Source: Pasteurella testudinis DSM 23072
GTDB taxonomy: Bacteria > Pseudomonadota > Gammaproteobacteria > Enterobacterales > Pasteurellaceae
DNA: 64,000 nt
Direction of reading: 5' to 3'
Assembly (NCBI RefSeq): GCF_900176075.1
Contig: NZ_FWWV01000035.1
Coordinates: 62,001 to 126,000 of the forward strand
Shown here in pieces: positions 7,799-16,973 of the stretch; position 1 is the stretch's first letter, and each line of letters begins with the position of its first letter. The position numbers and the translations under genes are program-made. The notes below the pieces were generated by a model, which was given only the letters and a program-made list of their open reading frames with translations, had not been told where the DNA came from and ran no database searches.

Positions 7799-10420
7799 AT
7801 GAACAAAACAACAACAGATGTTGCTGTCAGTCCGGCACAAGCGGAAGTCAACCAACTGGTTGAGCGAGGTTTGCTTGCATTGGAAGAATTTCGCAAGCTG
7901 AATCAGGAACAGGTCGATTATATCGTGGCGAAAGCCTCGGTTGCCGCCCTCGATCAACACGGCGTGCTCGCCATGCACGCGGTGGAAGAAACCGGTCGCG
8001 GCGTATTCGAAGACAAAGCCACTAAAAATCTGTTTGCCTGCGAATATGTGGTCAACAACATGCGCCATTTGAAAACCGTCGGTGTGATCAGCGACGATGA
8101 TGTCACCGGCATTACTGAAATCGCCGATCCGGTCGGCGTGGTTTGCGGCATCACCCCAACCACCAACCCGACCTCGACTGCGATTTTTAAAGCCTTGATT
8201 GCGCTGAAAACCCGTAACCCGATTGTGTTTGCTTTCCACCCGTCGGCACAGCAATGTTCCGCGCACGCGGCGCGTGTGGTGTATGAAGCGGCGGTTGCCG
8301 CCGGCGCACCGAAAGATTGCGTGCAATGGATTGAAAATCCGTCAATGGAAGGCACGGCAGCGCTGATGAAACACCCGGGCATCGCCACCATTTTAGCCAC
8401 CGGCGGCAATGCGATGGTGGAAGCCGCTTACTCTTGCGGCAAACCGGCGTTGGGCGTCGGCGCCGGCAACGTACCGGCGTATGTGGAAAAAAGCGCCGAC
8501 ATCAAACAAGCGACCCACGATATCGTGATGTCGAAAGCGTTCGATAACGGCATGATCTGCGCCAGCGAACAAGCGGCGATTGTCGATAAAGAAGTCTATG
8601 ACGAATTCGTCAATGAGATGAAATCCTACGGCGTGTATTTCGTCAATAAGAAAGAGAAAGCCTTGCTGGAAAGCTTTATTTTCGGAGTCAAAGCCAATTC
8701 CGCCAACTGTAGCGGCGCAAAATTAAATGCGGCGGTGGTGGGCAAATCCGCCAGCTGGATCGCTGAACAAGCCGGTTTCAGCGTGCCGGAAAAAACCAAT
8801 ATTTTAGCCGCAGAATGTGCGTTGGTCGGCGAAAAAGAGCCGCTGACCCGTGAAAAACTGTCGCCAGTATTGGCAATCCTGAAATCTGATTCTACCGAAC
8901 ACGGCTTTGAATTATCCGAACAGATGGTGAATTTCCACGGTTTAGGACACTCCGCCGCGATTCACACCAAAGACGCCAAGATCGCCAAAGAGTACGGCGA
9001 ACGGGTGAAAGCCATCCGTGTGATTTGGAATTCACCTTCGACTTTCGGCGGCATCGGCGATGTGTATAACTCCTTCCTGCCTTCCCTGACGCTGGGTTGC
9101 GGTTCTTACGGTAAAAACTCCGTCGGCAACAACGTCAGTGCGGTGAATCTATTAAATATCAAACGAGTGGGCAGACGGAGAAATAATATGCAATGGTTTA
9201 AAGTGCCTTCAAAAATCTACTTTGAACGCGATTCGATTCAATATTTGCAATCTATGAAAGGCATGGAACGGGTGGTGATCGTCACCGACCGCACTATGGT
9301 GGATTTGGGCTTTGTGGAAAAAATCGCCAACCAAATCACAACCCGCGGCAACCATGTGACTTACCAACTGTTTGCTGACGTTGAGCCGGATCCGAGCATT
9401 GAAACCGTGCGCCGTGGTACCGCACTTTTACGTAATTACCAACCGGACACCATTATTGCGCTCGGCGGCGGCTCGGCAATGGACGCGGCGAAAGTGATGT
9501 GGCTGTTCTATGAACAACCGGAAGTGGATTTCCGCGATTTGGTACAAAAATTCATGGATATCCGCAAACGCGCGTTCAAGTTCCCGCAATTAGGGCGCAA
9601 AGCGCGCTTTATCGGCATTCCGACCACTTCCGGCACCGGCTCCGAAGTCACGCCGTTTGCGGTAATCAGCGAAGGCGATAAAAAATACCCGATTGCAGAC
9701 TACTCGCTGACCCCGACCGTGGCGATTGTTGATCCGTCATTTACCATGAGCGTACCGGCGCACGTTGCCGCCGATACCGGTTTGGACGTGTTGACCCACG
9801 CCACAGAAGCCTACGTTTCGACTTTGGCGAACGACTTCACCGACGGTTTGGCGCTGCAAGCGATTAAGCTGGTGTTTGAATATTTGGAACGTTCGGTCAA
9901 GAACGGCGCGTCCGATCCGGAAGCGCGTGAAAAAATGCACAACGCTTCAACCATTGCCGGTATGGCGTTTGCCAATGCGTTCTTGGGCATGAATCACTCG
10001 CTGGCGCACAAAATCGGCGGCCGCTTCCACACGCCGCATGGCCGTACCAATGCGATTTTGATGCCGCATGTGATTCGTTATAACGGCACCCGTCCGCAAA
10101 AAACTGCAACGTGGCCGAAATATAACTACTACAAAGCCGATGTGAAATACCAAGACATTGCCAAAATGCTCGGTTTGCCGTGTACCACTGCGGCGGAAGG
10201 GGTGGAATCCTTCGCCCAAGCGTGTTCTGATTTGGCACAAAAAGTCGGCATCAAAATGTCGTTCAAAGATCAAGGCTTGGACGAAAAAGAGTGGATGGAC
10301 AGCCGCCGCGACATCGCCCTGTTAGCCTTCGAAGACCAATGCTCCCCTGCCAACCCACGCTTGCCGATGGTTGAGGATATGGAGCAGATCTTAACCAAGG
10401 CGTTTTATGGTGATAAATAA
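7799..10420 (+). CDS. adhE: Bifunctional acetaldehyde-CoA / alcohol dehydrogenase AdhE
   Basis: An 873-residue fused enzyme that reduces acetyl-CoA to acetaldehyde and then ethanol with two NADH, regenerating NAD+ in fermentation; family members form spirosomes. The N-terminal aldehyde dehydrogenase domain (about 1-440) carries the catalytic Cys254 in DNGMICASEQA and the GITPTTNPT nucleotide segment. The C-terminal iron-dependent alcohol dehydrogenase domain (about 450-870) carries GGGSAMDAAK, TSGTGSEVTPF and the metal-site run AFLGMNHSLAHKIGG with later HTPHG. A TAGGAG site lies seven bases before the ATG. A CRP box and TATAAT lie upstream and a USS-paired terminator downstream, so it is a monocistronic unit. 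Length is close to the E. coli enzyme, with a few extra N-terminal residues. Confidence 0.97.
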   Translation: MNKTTTDVAVSPAQAEVNQLVERGLLALEEFRKLNQEQVDYIVAKASVAALDQHGVLAMHAVEETGRGVFEDKATKNLFACEYVVNNMRHLKTVGVISDDDVTGITEIADPVGVVCGITPTTNPTSTAIFKALIALKTRNPIVFAFHPSAQQCSAHAARVVYEAAVAAGAPKDCVQWIENPSMEGTAALMKHPGIATILATGGNAMVEAAYSCGKPALGVGAGNVPAYVEKSADIKQATHDIVMSKAFDNGMICASEQAAIVDKEVYDEFVNEMKSYGVYFVNKKEKALLESFIFGVKANSANCSGAKLNAAVVGKSASWIAEQAGFSVPEKTNILAAECALVGEKEPLTREKLSPVLAILKSDSTEHGFELSEQMVNFHGLGHSAAIHTKDAKIAKEYGERVKAIRVIWNSPSTFGGIGDVYNSFLPSLTLGCGSYGKNSVGNNVSAVNLLNIKRVGRRRNNMQWFKVPSKIYFERDSIQYLQSMKGMERVVIVTDRTMVDLGFVEKIANQITTRGNHVTYQLFADVEPDPSIETVRRGTALLRNYQPDTIIALGGGSAMDAAKVMWLFYEQPEVDFRDLVQKFMDIRKRAFKFPQLGRKARFIGIPTTSGTGSEVTPFAVISEGDKKYPIADYSLTPTVAIVDPSFTMSVPAHVAADTGLDVLTHATEAYVSTLANDFTDGLALQAIKLVFEYLERSVKNGASDPEAREKMHNASTIAGMAFANAFLGMNHSLAHKIGGRFHTPHGRTNAILMPHVIRYNGTRPQKTATWPKYNYYKADVKYQDIAKMLGLPCTTAAEGVESFAQACSDLAQKVGIKMSFKDQGLDEKEWMDSRRDIALLAFEDQCSPANPRLPMVEDMEQILTKAFYGDK

Positions 10421-10450
10421 AACAACACGTTAGTTTTAGCTAAATAAACA

Positions 10451-10492
10451 AAACCGCACTTTTGGTTATGATTGTCGAAAGTGCGGTTTTTT
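10451..10492. terminator. USS-pair terminator between adhE and the lgoR-like gene
   Basis: Two uptake signals in inverted orientation form a 12-bp stem, AAACCGCACTTT with AAAGTGCGGTTT, around a 15-base loop, followed by a T-run. The minus-strand side is also T-rich, so it can serve both convergent genes. Confidence 0.85.
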
Positions 10493-10521
10493 ATTCTGGC
10501 GTAGAATTAAGTATCGTAGTG

Positions 10522-11451
10522 CTATAACACTTCACTTTTGCGGATTAAGGCAACGCTGTTTTTTAAAGTTTTTTTGGCGGTATCTAAATGTTGCTTGAGC
10601 TCTTTTGTTGCCACTGGTTTATCATTATTTAAAATATTTTGAATAATGGCTAGGTGTTCTTCTACGGCTAAAATATTACGTTCCAATAAATTACTGTTAT
10701 CCCATTGATAGTGAAAATGAAATATCACGGAAATCAATTCAATGAAATCATCAATAAAAGGATTGTTTGCTGCGGAAAGCAGTAGAGAATGAAGTTTATT
10801 GTCCAAAGCGGAAAAATCGGGATATTCTCTCACAACGTTATCACGCAATTCTTGATGAAGGTTAAAGAGCATTTTCATTTCATTCCAGCGTTTATCTTCT
10901 TTCGGTAATGCCATAAAACATTCCAGTGCATGAACTTCAAGCAACTCTCGCAGCTCGAACAATTTATCAGCATAAAATTCATTAATTTCAATTAATTGCC
11001 ATCGCCCTCTCGATAGGCTGGCAATAAGGTTGAAGCGGGAATATTGTATTAGGTATTCTCTCACCGTAAAAATATTGACGCCGGCAGCTTTGGATAATTG
11101 TAATTCGGTAAATATATCTCCCGGCTTCAACAGTTTTCTTTGGATTACACTTTTAAAGTAGCTGTCAATCGACTGGTACTGATTTTTTCTCGGATATTTA
11201 ATCCTGACGTTTGACAGGATATCTTCTTTTTCCGGCTGGCGAAGAATCAAAAACTGCTTGTTCTGTTCGGTGATAATTTGAATATCGAGCAAATATTGCA
11301 AGGCATGGCGGATAGTCGTTCTGCTGACATTGCAAAGTTCCGCCAACATGACTTGAGATGGCAGGTATTGTTGGAATTGCCCGCTGGAGATAAATTCGAG
11401 AATTTGATTTACCGTATCATATCTGAGATTTTGGTTACGCCCTCTGCCCAT
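10522..11451 (-). CDS. lgoR: GntR/FCD regulator, LgoR (YjjM)-like, with two winged-helix regions
   Basis: A likely regulator of the divergent L-galactonate genes. The ATG at 11451 (protein MGRGRNQNLRYD..., 309 residues) is preferred over upstream starts because it matches E. coli LgoR as I remember it; the site GGTGGGG upstream is weak. A GntR helix-turn-helix at about residues 10-65 contains SQVMLAELCNVSRTTIRHAL. A second winged-helix-like stretch at about 90-150 contains TELQLSKAAGVNIFTVREYL. An FCD ligand domain follows, with LFELRELLEVHA, DNKLHSLLLSAANN, a core ISVIFHFHYQWD and a late EEHLAIIQNIL. The FCD metal/ligand histidines appear kept. It reads away from lgoD, sharing a 158-base control region. 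No operator palindrome could be picked out there. Confidence 0.85.
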   Translation of the reverse strand: MGRGRNQNLRYDTVNQILEFISSGQFQQYLPSQVMLAELCNVSRTTIRHALQYLLDIQIITEQNKQFLILRQPEKEDILSNVRIKYPRKNQYQSIDSYFKSVIQRKLLKPGDIFTELQLSKAAGVNIFTVREYLIQYSRFNLIASLSRGRWQLIEINEFYADKLFELRELLEVHALECFMALPKEDKRWNEMKMLFNLHQELRDNVVREYPDFSALDNKLHSLLLSAANNPFIDDFIELISVIFHFHYQWDNSNLLERNILAVEEHLAIIQNILNNDKPVATKELKQHLDTAKKTLKNSVALIRKSEVL

Positions 11452-11609
11452 TTTATACACGCCCCACCGATTAATTTGAATAAAAAACATAAAAAAAACA
11501 TAAAAGCACATTATCTATCACAAATCAAACAACCAAGTTTAGAAGAGATGAGAAATTAGCAAATAATGTATCCATGTTTACCGATTAACTTAATTAATAA
11601 GGATTCATT

Positions 11610-12614
11610 ATGAAATCGCTAGTCTGCAAAGAACCGTTCAGTTTGGAATATCAAGAAAAGCCGGCGCCTGTCGCAACGGATAATGAAGTGGTTATCAAAG
11701 TTTCGGCGGTTGGAATCTGTGGTACGGATATCCATGCCTATCAGGGAAATCAGCCGTTTTTTGAATATCCAAGAGTGTTGGGACATGAAGTATGCGGCAG
11801 TATTGTTGCGCTGGGCAGCCAAGTCAAAGAGTATAAAATTGGTGAGAGAGTCGCTTTAATTCCTTATTTATCATGTGGTCAGTGTATTGCTTGCCAAAAT
11901 GGCAAAACTAACTGTTGTGAAAACATTTCTGTGATGGGCGTTCATCAAGATGGCGGTTTTAGCGAACTGTTGGCAATTCCGCAAACCAATGTTATTCCAA
12001 TTGCCGATAATGTCGATGATATCAGTGCGGCGCTGATAGAACCCTTTGCAATCAGTGCGCACGCTGTCCGTCGGGCGCAAGTCAACCAGAATAGCAATGT
12101 GTTGGTAATCGGTGCCGGTCCTATCGGATTGGGAGCGGCGGCAATCGCAATGGCTGACGGGGCTAAAGTGGTTGTGGCTGATACAAGTGAAGAAAGAAGA
12201 CGACATATTCAGAAAAAACTGAATGTGGCGGTCGTTGATCCGTTATCGGAAAAAATTGAAGATTATTTCGATAATATTTTACCTGAAATTGTTATTGATG
12301 CTACCGGCAATCCGCATTCCATGAACAATGCGGTGAATTTTATTTGTCACGGCGGAAGAATTGTTTTTGTCGGATTATTTAAAGGGGATTTAGTTATTCA
12401 TGATCCTGATTTCCACAAAAAAGAGACAACATTAATGGGAAGCCGGAATGCAACTCAGGAGGATTTTATTAAGGTTCAACGATTGATGTCGGAAGGGAAA
12501 ATCTGTTCGTCAATGATGCTAAGTGATACTTTTAATTATACTGATCTTGCGGATATTTATGAGGAAAAAATTGTTAAAAATAAAAATTTAGTAAAAGGCG
12601 TTATTCTCTACTAA
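11610..12614 (+). CDS. lgoD: L-galactonate 5-dehydrogenase, LgoD-like (zinc-dependent MDR)
   Basis: A 334-residue medium-chain dehydrogenase, predicted to oxidise L-galactonate to D-tagaturonate with NAD(P)+. Catalytic-zinc residues are in GICGTDIHA and LGHEVCG. The structural-zinc cysteines occur in CGQCIACQNGKTNCC. The nucleotide fold is VLVIGAGPIGLGAAA near residue 165, and a late HKKETTLMGSRNAT segment matches E. coli LgoD (YjjN) nearly word for word from memory, as do YPRVLGHE and SVMGVHQDGGFSE. AAGGA lies before the ATG. It heads an operon with TRAP genes, uxaB, uxaA and kdgK; tagaturonate, its expected product, is the substrate of UxaB three genes later. A generic sorbitol or threonine dehydrogenase is less likely given that context. 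Confidence 0.88.
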   Translation: MKSLVCKEPFSLEYQEKPAPVATDNEVVIKVSAVGICGTDIHAYQGNQPFFEYPRVLGHEVCGSIVALGSQVKEYKIGERVALIPYLSCGQCIACQNGKTNCCENISVMGVHQDGGFSELLAIPQTNVIPIADNVDDISAALIEPFAISAHAVRRAQVNQNSNVLVIGAGPIGLGAAAIAMADGAKVVVADTSEERRRHIQKKLNVAVVDPLSEKIEDYFDNILPEIVIDATGNPHSMNNAVNFICHGGRIVFVGLFKGDLVIHDPDFHKKETTLMGSRNATQEDFIKVQRLMSEGKICSSMMLSDTFNYTDLADIYEEKIVKNKNLVKGVILY

Positions 12615-12661
12615 TAAAGTCGTATTTACCCTATATACCTAATCACAAAGTGAGGATTCTT

Positions 12662-13651
12662 ATGTCTATTTTTAAAAAATTAAAAACGGTTTCTGTATTA
12701 AGCCTTATCGGTTTAAGCCTTAGCTTTGCCGCCCAGTCTGCGACAGAAATAATGGTTGCTTACGGTAATCAGCCGGGAGAGCCGATAGATAAAGCGATGC
12801 ATTATTGGGCGGAGCAAGTTAAAGAAAAATCAAATGGCGATATTATTTTTAAATTATTTCCGTCCAGCCAATTAGGTAGTGAAACAGAGGTTATGGAACA
12901 AGCTAAATTTGGCGCCAATATTATTACTATTAGTGATTACGGCGCATTGATGGATATTGTACCCGATCTGGGCATTATCAATGCACCTTATTTAAGCCAA
13001 TCATTTGAGAAAAAGTCAAAGTTATTACATTCGGAGTGGTTTAACAACTTATCCGCACAACTTGATCAGAAAGGTGTTCATATTGTCATTCCAGATGTTA
13101 TTTACGGCACCCGGCACTTATTGACTAAAAAAGCGGTTATCAAGCCAGATGATCTGAAAGGAATGAAAGTTCGCGTTCAGCATTCCCGCTTATTTGTTGC
13201 AACGATTAAAGCAATGGGTGGGGTGCCTACACCGATGTCTTTGGCTGATGTTTATCCAGGATTATCAGAAGGTATCATTGATGGGCTTGAAAATCCGACA
13301 GTCGTGCTGTTTGGCGGTAAATTTTACGAAGTTGCCAAGAATTTAAACTTGACGGCTCACACAAAACATATGTCGCCTTTTGTTGCCGGTAATGCATTTT
13401 GGCAACGTTTAACGCCTGAGCAGCAAAATATTATCAAACAAACAGGCGTGGATATGGTGAAGTACGGCGCTGCGCTTATAGAACAAAATGAAGCTGAAGC
13501 GTTGAACAATTTGAAAGATGCCGGTGTTAGCGTAAATGAAGTGGATCTTGAACTATTCGAGGCGATGGTAAAAGAGCAGATACAAAAAGATTTCCCTGAA
13601 TGGACACCGAATTTATATGTAGATATTCAGAAACGACTTTCCGAATTGTAA
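12662..13651 (+). CDS. TRAP transporter substrate-binding protein (DctP family), sugar-acid type
   Basis: The periplasmic binding component that hands an acidic solute to the DctQ/DctM membrane pair encoded next. The 329-residue protein starts at ATG 12662, supported by GAGGA at the right distance; an upstream in-frame GTG at 12650 has no such site. A signal peptide (FKKLKTVSVLSLIG... ending AQSA) is followed by the mature start TEIMVAYGN. The conserved GMKVRVQ motif near residue 175 holds the Arg that in this family salt-bridges the substrate carboxylate. SSQLGSETEVMEQ and DGLENP are other family features. Given lgoD downstream of the same promoter, L-galactonate is the best guess; this is inference from context. 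Confidence 0.9.
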   Translation: MSIFKKLKTVSVLSLIGLSLSFAAQSATEIMVAYGNQPGEPIDKAMHYWAEQVKEKSNGDIIFKLFPSSQLGSETEVMEQAKFGANIITISDYGALMDIVPDLGIINAPYLSQSFEKKSKLLHSEWFNNLSAQLDQKGVHIVIPDVIYGTRHLLTKKAVIKPDDLKGMKVRVQHSRLFVATIKAMGGVPTPMSLADVYPGLSEGIIDGLENPTVVLFGGKFYEVAKNLNLTAHTKHMSPFVAGNAFWQRLTPEQQNIIKQTGVDMVKYGAALIEQNEAEALNNLKDAGVSVNEVDLELFEAMVKEQIQKDFPEWTPNLYVDIQKRLSEL

Positions 13652-13702
13652 TTATCAAGGGGAGTATTTATCGCTCCCTTTCAAATTTTAGAGGAATAAA
13701 GC

Positions 13703-14203
13703 ATGAATACGCATAAAAAAGAGACCTCATTGTGGCTAAAAATAAGTTCAATCGACGAAATCTTAGCTTCTGTCTTTCTTGCCATTATTGTTATTTTGTC
13801 CGCTTATGGCGTTGTTACCCGCTATGTTTTAAATTCACCGAGCGCTTGGGTGGAAGAAGTCTGTATCGTATTCTTTATTTGGTTTACTTTTTTGGCATCC
13901 AGCGCACTTGCCAAAAATAACGAACTCATCAGAATAGATTACCTATTGACTAAAATCCCAGCCAGATTAGCGAATATTATCGATGGTATATTCCAACCTT
14001 TGGTCATGATATTTTGCTTGGTTTTTATGGCTTATCTGGGTTTTAAACTATTGCCTATGGCGCAATTTAGATTTACACCATCGTTACAATTATCATATGC
14101 CTATATTTATGCTGCAATTCCGATCAGTGCTTCGTTTATGCTTTTTTATGAAGTTAGAAAAATAGTTTATTTCTTTAAAATAAATAGAGGAAGTCAGTCA
14201 TGA
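13703..14203 (+). CDS. TRAP transporter small permease (DctQ family)
   Basis: A 166-residue membrane protein with four hydrophobic segments, the small subunit of a tripartite ATP-independent periplasmic transporter. The family pattern is visible: VTRYVLNSPSAWVEEVCIVFFIWFTFLASSAL in helices 1-2 and a later YAYIYAAIPISASFMLFYEVRKI. AGAGGA precedes the ATG. Its stop overlaps the start of dctM by four bases (ATGA), which suggests translational coupling. It has no catalytic role alone. Confidence 0.92.
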   Translation: MNTHKKETSLWLKISSIDEILASVFLAIIVILSAYGVVTRYVLNSPSAWVEEVCIVFFIWFTFLASSALAKNNELIRIDYLLTKIPARLANIIDGIFQPLVMIFCLVFMAYLGFKLLPMAQFRFTPSLQLSYAYIYAAIPISASFMLFYEVRKIVYFFKINRGSQS

Positions 14204-15486
14204 GTGTATTCATTCCGATTATTATTTTATTAGTCTTGTTTTCTTTAGGAATTCCAGTCGCATTTTGTATATTTTTCTCAACATTAAGTTATTTTTTGAT
14301 GAGTGATTTACCCATGATTATGCTGGTGCAACGATTAGCCGGCGGATTGGAATCGGTTACGCTATTGGCTATCCCATTTTTTATTATGGCAGGCGTATTT
14401 ATGAACCATTCGGGGATCAGTGAACGGCTGTTGAAATTTTGTGAAGTGTTAACCGGACATTTAAACGGTGGCTTGGCACAAGTTAATGTGGCGTTAAGTA
14501 CGCTGATGGGCGGATTATCCGGTTCGAATATTGCCGATGCGGCGATGAATTCCAAACTGCTTGTTCCGCAAATGGTCGCCAGAGGATACAGCGCTTCATT
14601 TTCATCTGCCGTAACGGCTGCCGGCTCGTTAATCACGCCGATTATCCCTCCGGGTATAGCGATGATTATTTATGGTTATGTCAATAACGTATCTATTGGC
14701 CGTTTATTTTTGGCAGGTGTTGTGCCGGGGTTTTTATTGTGCGTTTTGATGATGATTTTGGTTTCGATTATTTCTAAAAAACGTGGATATCTACCTATCA
14801 GAGAAAAAAGAGCGTCATGCAAAGAAATTATTTTTTCAGCTAAAGATGCCGTTCTGGCACTGATGTTGCCGATCATTATTATCGGCGGAATTCGCATGGG
14901 AGTGTTTACTCCGACAGAGGCCGGAGCAATAGCGGTTATTTATGCTTTGGGCTTGGGAATGTTTGTATATAGAAAAATGGACTTTCGGAAATTATGGCTA
15001 GCGACCAGAGAATCGGCGCTCGGTGCGGCGAATGTGCTGTTAATTATCTGCGTTGCCGTCGGTTTTTCAAAATTCCTGACATGGGAACGTGTTCCCCAAT
15101 CTTTAGCGTCTTGGATTACTCAAGTCGTCGATAGTCCGTTAGCATTTTTAATGATTGTTAATGTCACCTTATTGGTTCTTGGCATGTTTTTGGAAGGTAA
15201 CGCAATTATGATTGTCCTCGCCCCCCTGCTTGCGCCGATTGCGCATTCATACGGCGTGGATCCGATTCATTTCGGTATTGTCTTTATTTTCAACGGTGCA
15301 ATCGGAACGATTACGCCGCCATTAGGGACGGTGATGTTTACCACTTGTTCAATTACAGAAGTACCGATTGAAAAATTTATCAAAGATGTTCTTCCATTCT
15401 GGGCGTTATTAGTCGTGGAATTATTGTTGCTCACTTATATTCCCGCCATTACTACAACATTACCCAATCTTGTTTATGGTGCTTAA
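14200..15486 (+). CDS. TRAP transporter large permease (DctM family)
   Basis: A 428-residue polytopic protein forming the sodium-driven transport channel of the TRAP system. Visible are many hydrophobic helices, LLAIPFFIMAGVFMNHSGISERLL near the N-terminus, the scoop-loop GGLSGSNIADAAMNSKLLVPQM, AGSLITPIIPPGIAMIIYG, and the repeat-related VFIFNGAIGTITPPLGTVMF near the C-terminus; the two PP-G loops correspond to the two hairpins of the fold. It follows dctQ with overlap and precedes uxaB by 23 bases. This places it in an L-galactonate/hexuronate operon in place of an MFS importer. Confidence 0.93.
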   Translation: MSVFIPIIILLVLFSLGIPVAFCIFFSTLSYFLMSDLPMIMLVQRLAGGLESVTLLAIPFFIMAGVFMNHSGISERLLKFCEVLTGHLNGGLAQVNVALSTLMGGLSGSNIADAAMNSKLLVPQMVARGYSASFSSAVTAAGSLITPIIPPGIAMIIYGYVNNVSIGRLFLAGVVPGFLLCVLMMILVSIISKKRGYLPIREKRASCKEIIFSAKDAVLALMLPIIIIGGIRMGVFTPTEAGAIAVIYALGLGMFVYRKMDFRKLWLATRESALGAANVLLIICVAVGFSKFLTWERVPQSLASWITQVVDSPLAFLMIVNVTLLVLGMFLEGNAIMIVLAPLLAPIAHSYGVDPIHFGIVFIFNGAIGTITPPLGTVMFTTCSITEVPIEKFIKDVLPFWALLVVELLLLTYIPAITTTLPNLVYGA

Positions 15487-15509
15487 TATATTTCTTGTAA
15501 GGATACAAA

Positions 15510-16967
15510 ATGAAAAAATTAAATAGAACAGACTTCCCCGGCCCCCAATATCCGACCAAAATTATCCAGTTTGGCGAAGGCAATTTTTTGCGGGCGTTTA
15601 TCGACTGGCAGATTGATATTTTAAATGAGAAAACCGGATTGAATGCGGGGATTACCGTTGTCCGTCCGATTGACAGCGACTTTCCGCCGTCGTTGAACAC
15701 GCAGGACGGGCTTTATACCACGATTATTCGCGGCTTGAACGAACAGGGTGAGCCAGTAAAAGAGGCGCGGATCATACGCTCGGTGAATAATGAAATTAAT
15801 GTGTACCGAGATTTTACCGATTATTTGGCGCTTGCGCATGATGAAAATATTCAAATCGTGTTTTCCAACACCACCGAAGCCGGTATCAGCTATCATGCAC
15901 AGGATCAATTCGGCGATGCGCCGCCGTCAAGCTATCCGGCGAAACTGACCCGGTTATTATACGAACGCTTTACCCATTTCAACGCTGCGCCGGACAAGGG
16001 CTGGACGCTATTGCCGTGCGAGTTGATCGACTATAACGGCGAGCAGTTGAAGCAATTGGTGCTGAAATATGCGGCACAATGGCAGTTGCCACCGCTCTTT
16101 GCCCAATGGATTGAGCAGCACAATACCTTTTGTTCCACACTGGTCGACCGCATTGTGACCGGTTATCCGCGTGATGAAGTGACCGCACTTGAGCAGGAGT
16201 TCGGCTATCAAGATGCGTTTTTAGATACCGCCGAATATTTTTATCTGTTCGTGATTCAGGGACCCGAATCAATTAAATCGCTGCTGCGCCTCGAGCAATG
16301 CGCGATGAATATCGTGGTGGTTGACGATATTAAACCGTATAAAGAGAGAAAAGTAGCGATTTTAAACGGCGCGCACACCGCACTTGTGCCGGTGGCGTAT
16401 CTGGCAGGCATGGATTATGTCGGTCAAGCGATGGACGACGAACAGCTGCGCGCCTTTGTCGAACAGACGATTTACCAAGAGATTATTCCGGTATTATCAT
16501 TGCCGCAACATGCGCTTAACGCCTTTGCCCAAGCGGTGATCAGCCGTTTCCGCAATCCGTTTATTCAACATCAGTTACTCTCTATTTCGCTTAACAGCAT
16601 GACCAAATACGTCACCCGAATTCTGCCGCAATTGTTGGCGTATGTAGAAAAATATCATACGTTGCCGACTCGTTTGACCTTTGCATTGGCGGCGTTAATC
16701 GTATTTTATCGTGGTAAGCGCAATGATGAAGTTATCCCACTGAATGACGATCAGCACTGGTTGGATAACTATGCACTTTGGTGGCAACAGCTTGAACAGC
16801 AGCAGATTTCCGTAGCACAGCTGGTCAGTAATGTGCTGCGACAACAAGAACATTGGCAGCAGGATTTAAATGAAGTGCCGGGCTTGACGTTGCAGTTGAC
16901 CGAGCAGGTGCAGGCGATTTTAACTGACGGTATGCGCACCGCACTTCGGGTTTATTGCAAGGATTAA
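15510..16967 (+). CDS. uxaB: Tagaturonate reductase (altronate oxidoreductase) UxaB
   Basis: A 485-residue NADH-dependent enzyme of the long-chain mannitol dehydrogenase family, converting D-tagaturonate to D-altronate. The N-terminus [28 protein letters not shown] has the family dinucleotide site ([10 protein letters not shown]) and is almost the same as E. coli UxaB. Further matches are [28 protein letters not shown] and [18 protein letters not shown] with the catalytic Lys. AAGGA precedes the ATG. It directly uses the product expected from LgoD and feeds UxaA, encoded only six bases downstream. Confidence 0.96.
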   Translation: MKKLNRTDFPGPQYPTKIIQFGEGNFLRAFIDWQIDILNEKTGLNAGITVVRPIDSDFPPSLNTQDGLYTTIIRGLNEQGEPVKEARIIRSVNNEINVYRDFTDYLALAHDENIQIVFSNTTEAGISYHAQDQFGDAPPSSYPAKLTRLLYERFTHFNAAPDKGWTLLPCELIDYNGEQLKQLVLKYAAQWQLPPLFAQWIEQHNTFCSTLVDRIVTGYPRDEVTALEQEFGYQDAFLDTAEYFYLFVIQGPESIKSLLRLEQCAMNIVVVDDIKPYKERKVAILNGAHTALVPVAYLAGMDYVGQAMDDEQLRAFVEQTIYQEIIPVLSLPQHALNAFAQAVISRFRNPFIQHQLLSISLNSMTKYVTRILPQLLAYVEKYHTLPTRLTFALAALIVFYRGKRNDEVIPLNDDQHWLDNYALWWQQLEQQQISVAQLVSNVLRQQEHWQQDLNEVPGLTLQLTEQVQAILTDGMRTALRVYCKD

Positions 16968-16973
16968 ATAATA

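Noticed and set aside
11452-11609. Search for a GntR-type operator between lgoR and lgoD
   Set aside because: Only weak scattered words such as ACATTAT/ATAATGT about 50 bases apart were found; not enough to call a site.
12650-12661. GTG at 12650 as start of the first TRAP binding protein
   Set aside because: GAGGA overlaps this codon's neighbourhood and is properly placed only for ATG 12662, which also gives a normal signal peptide.
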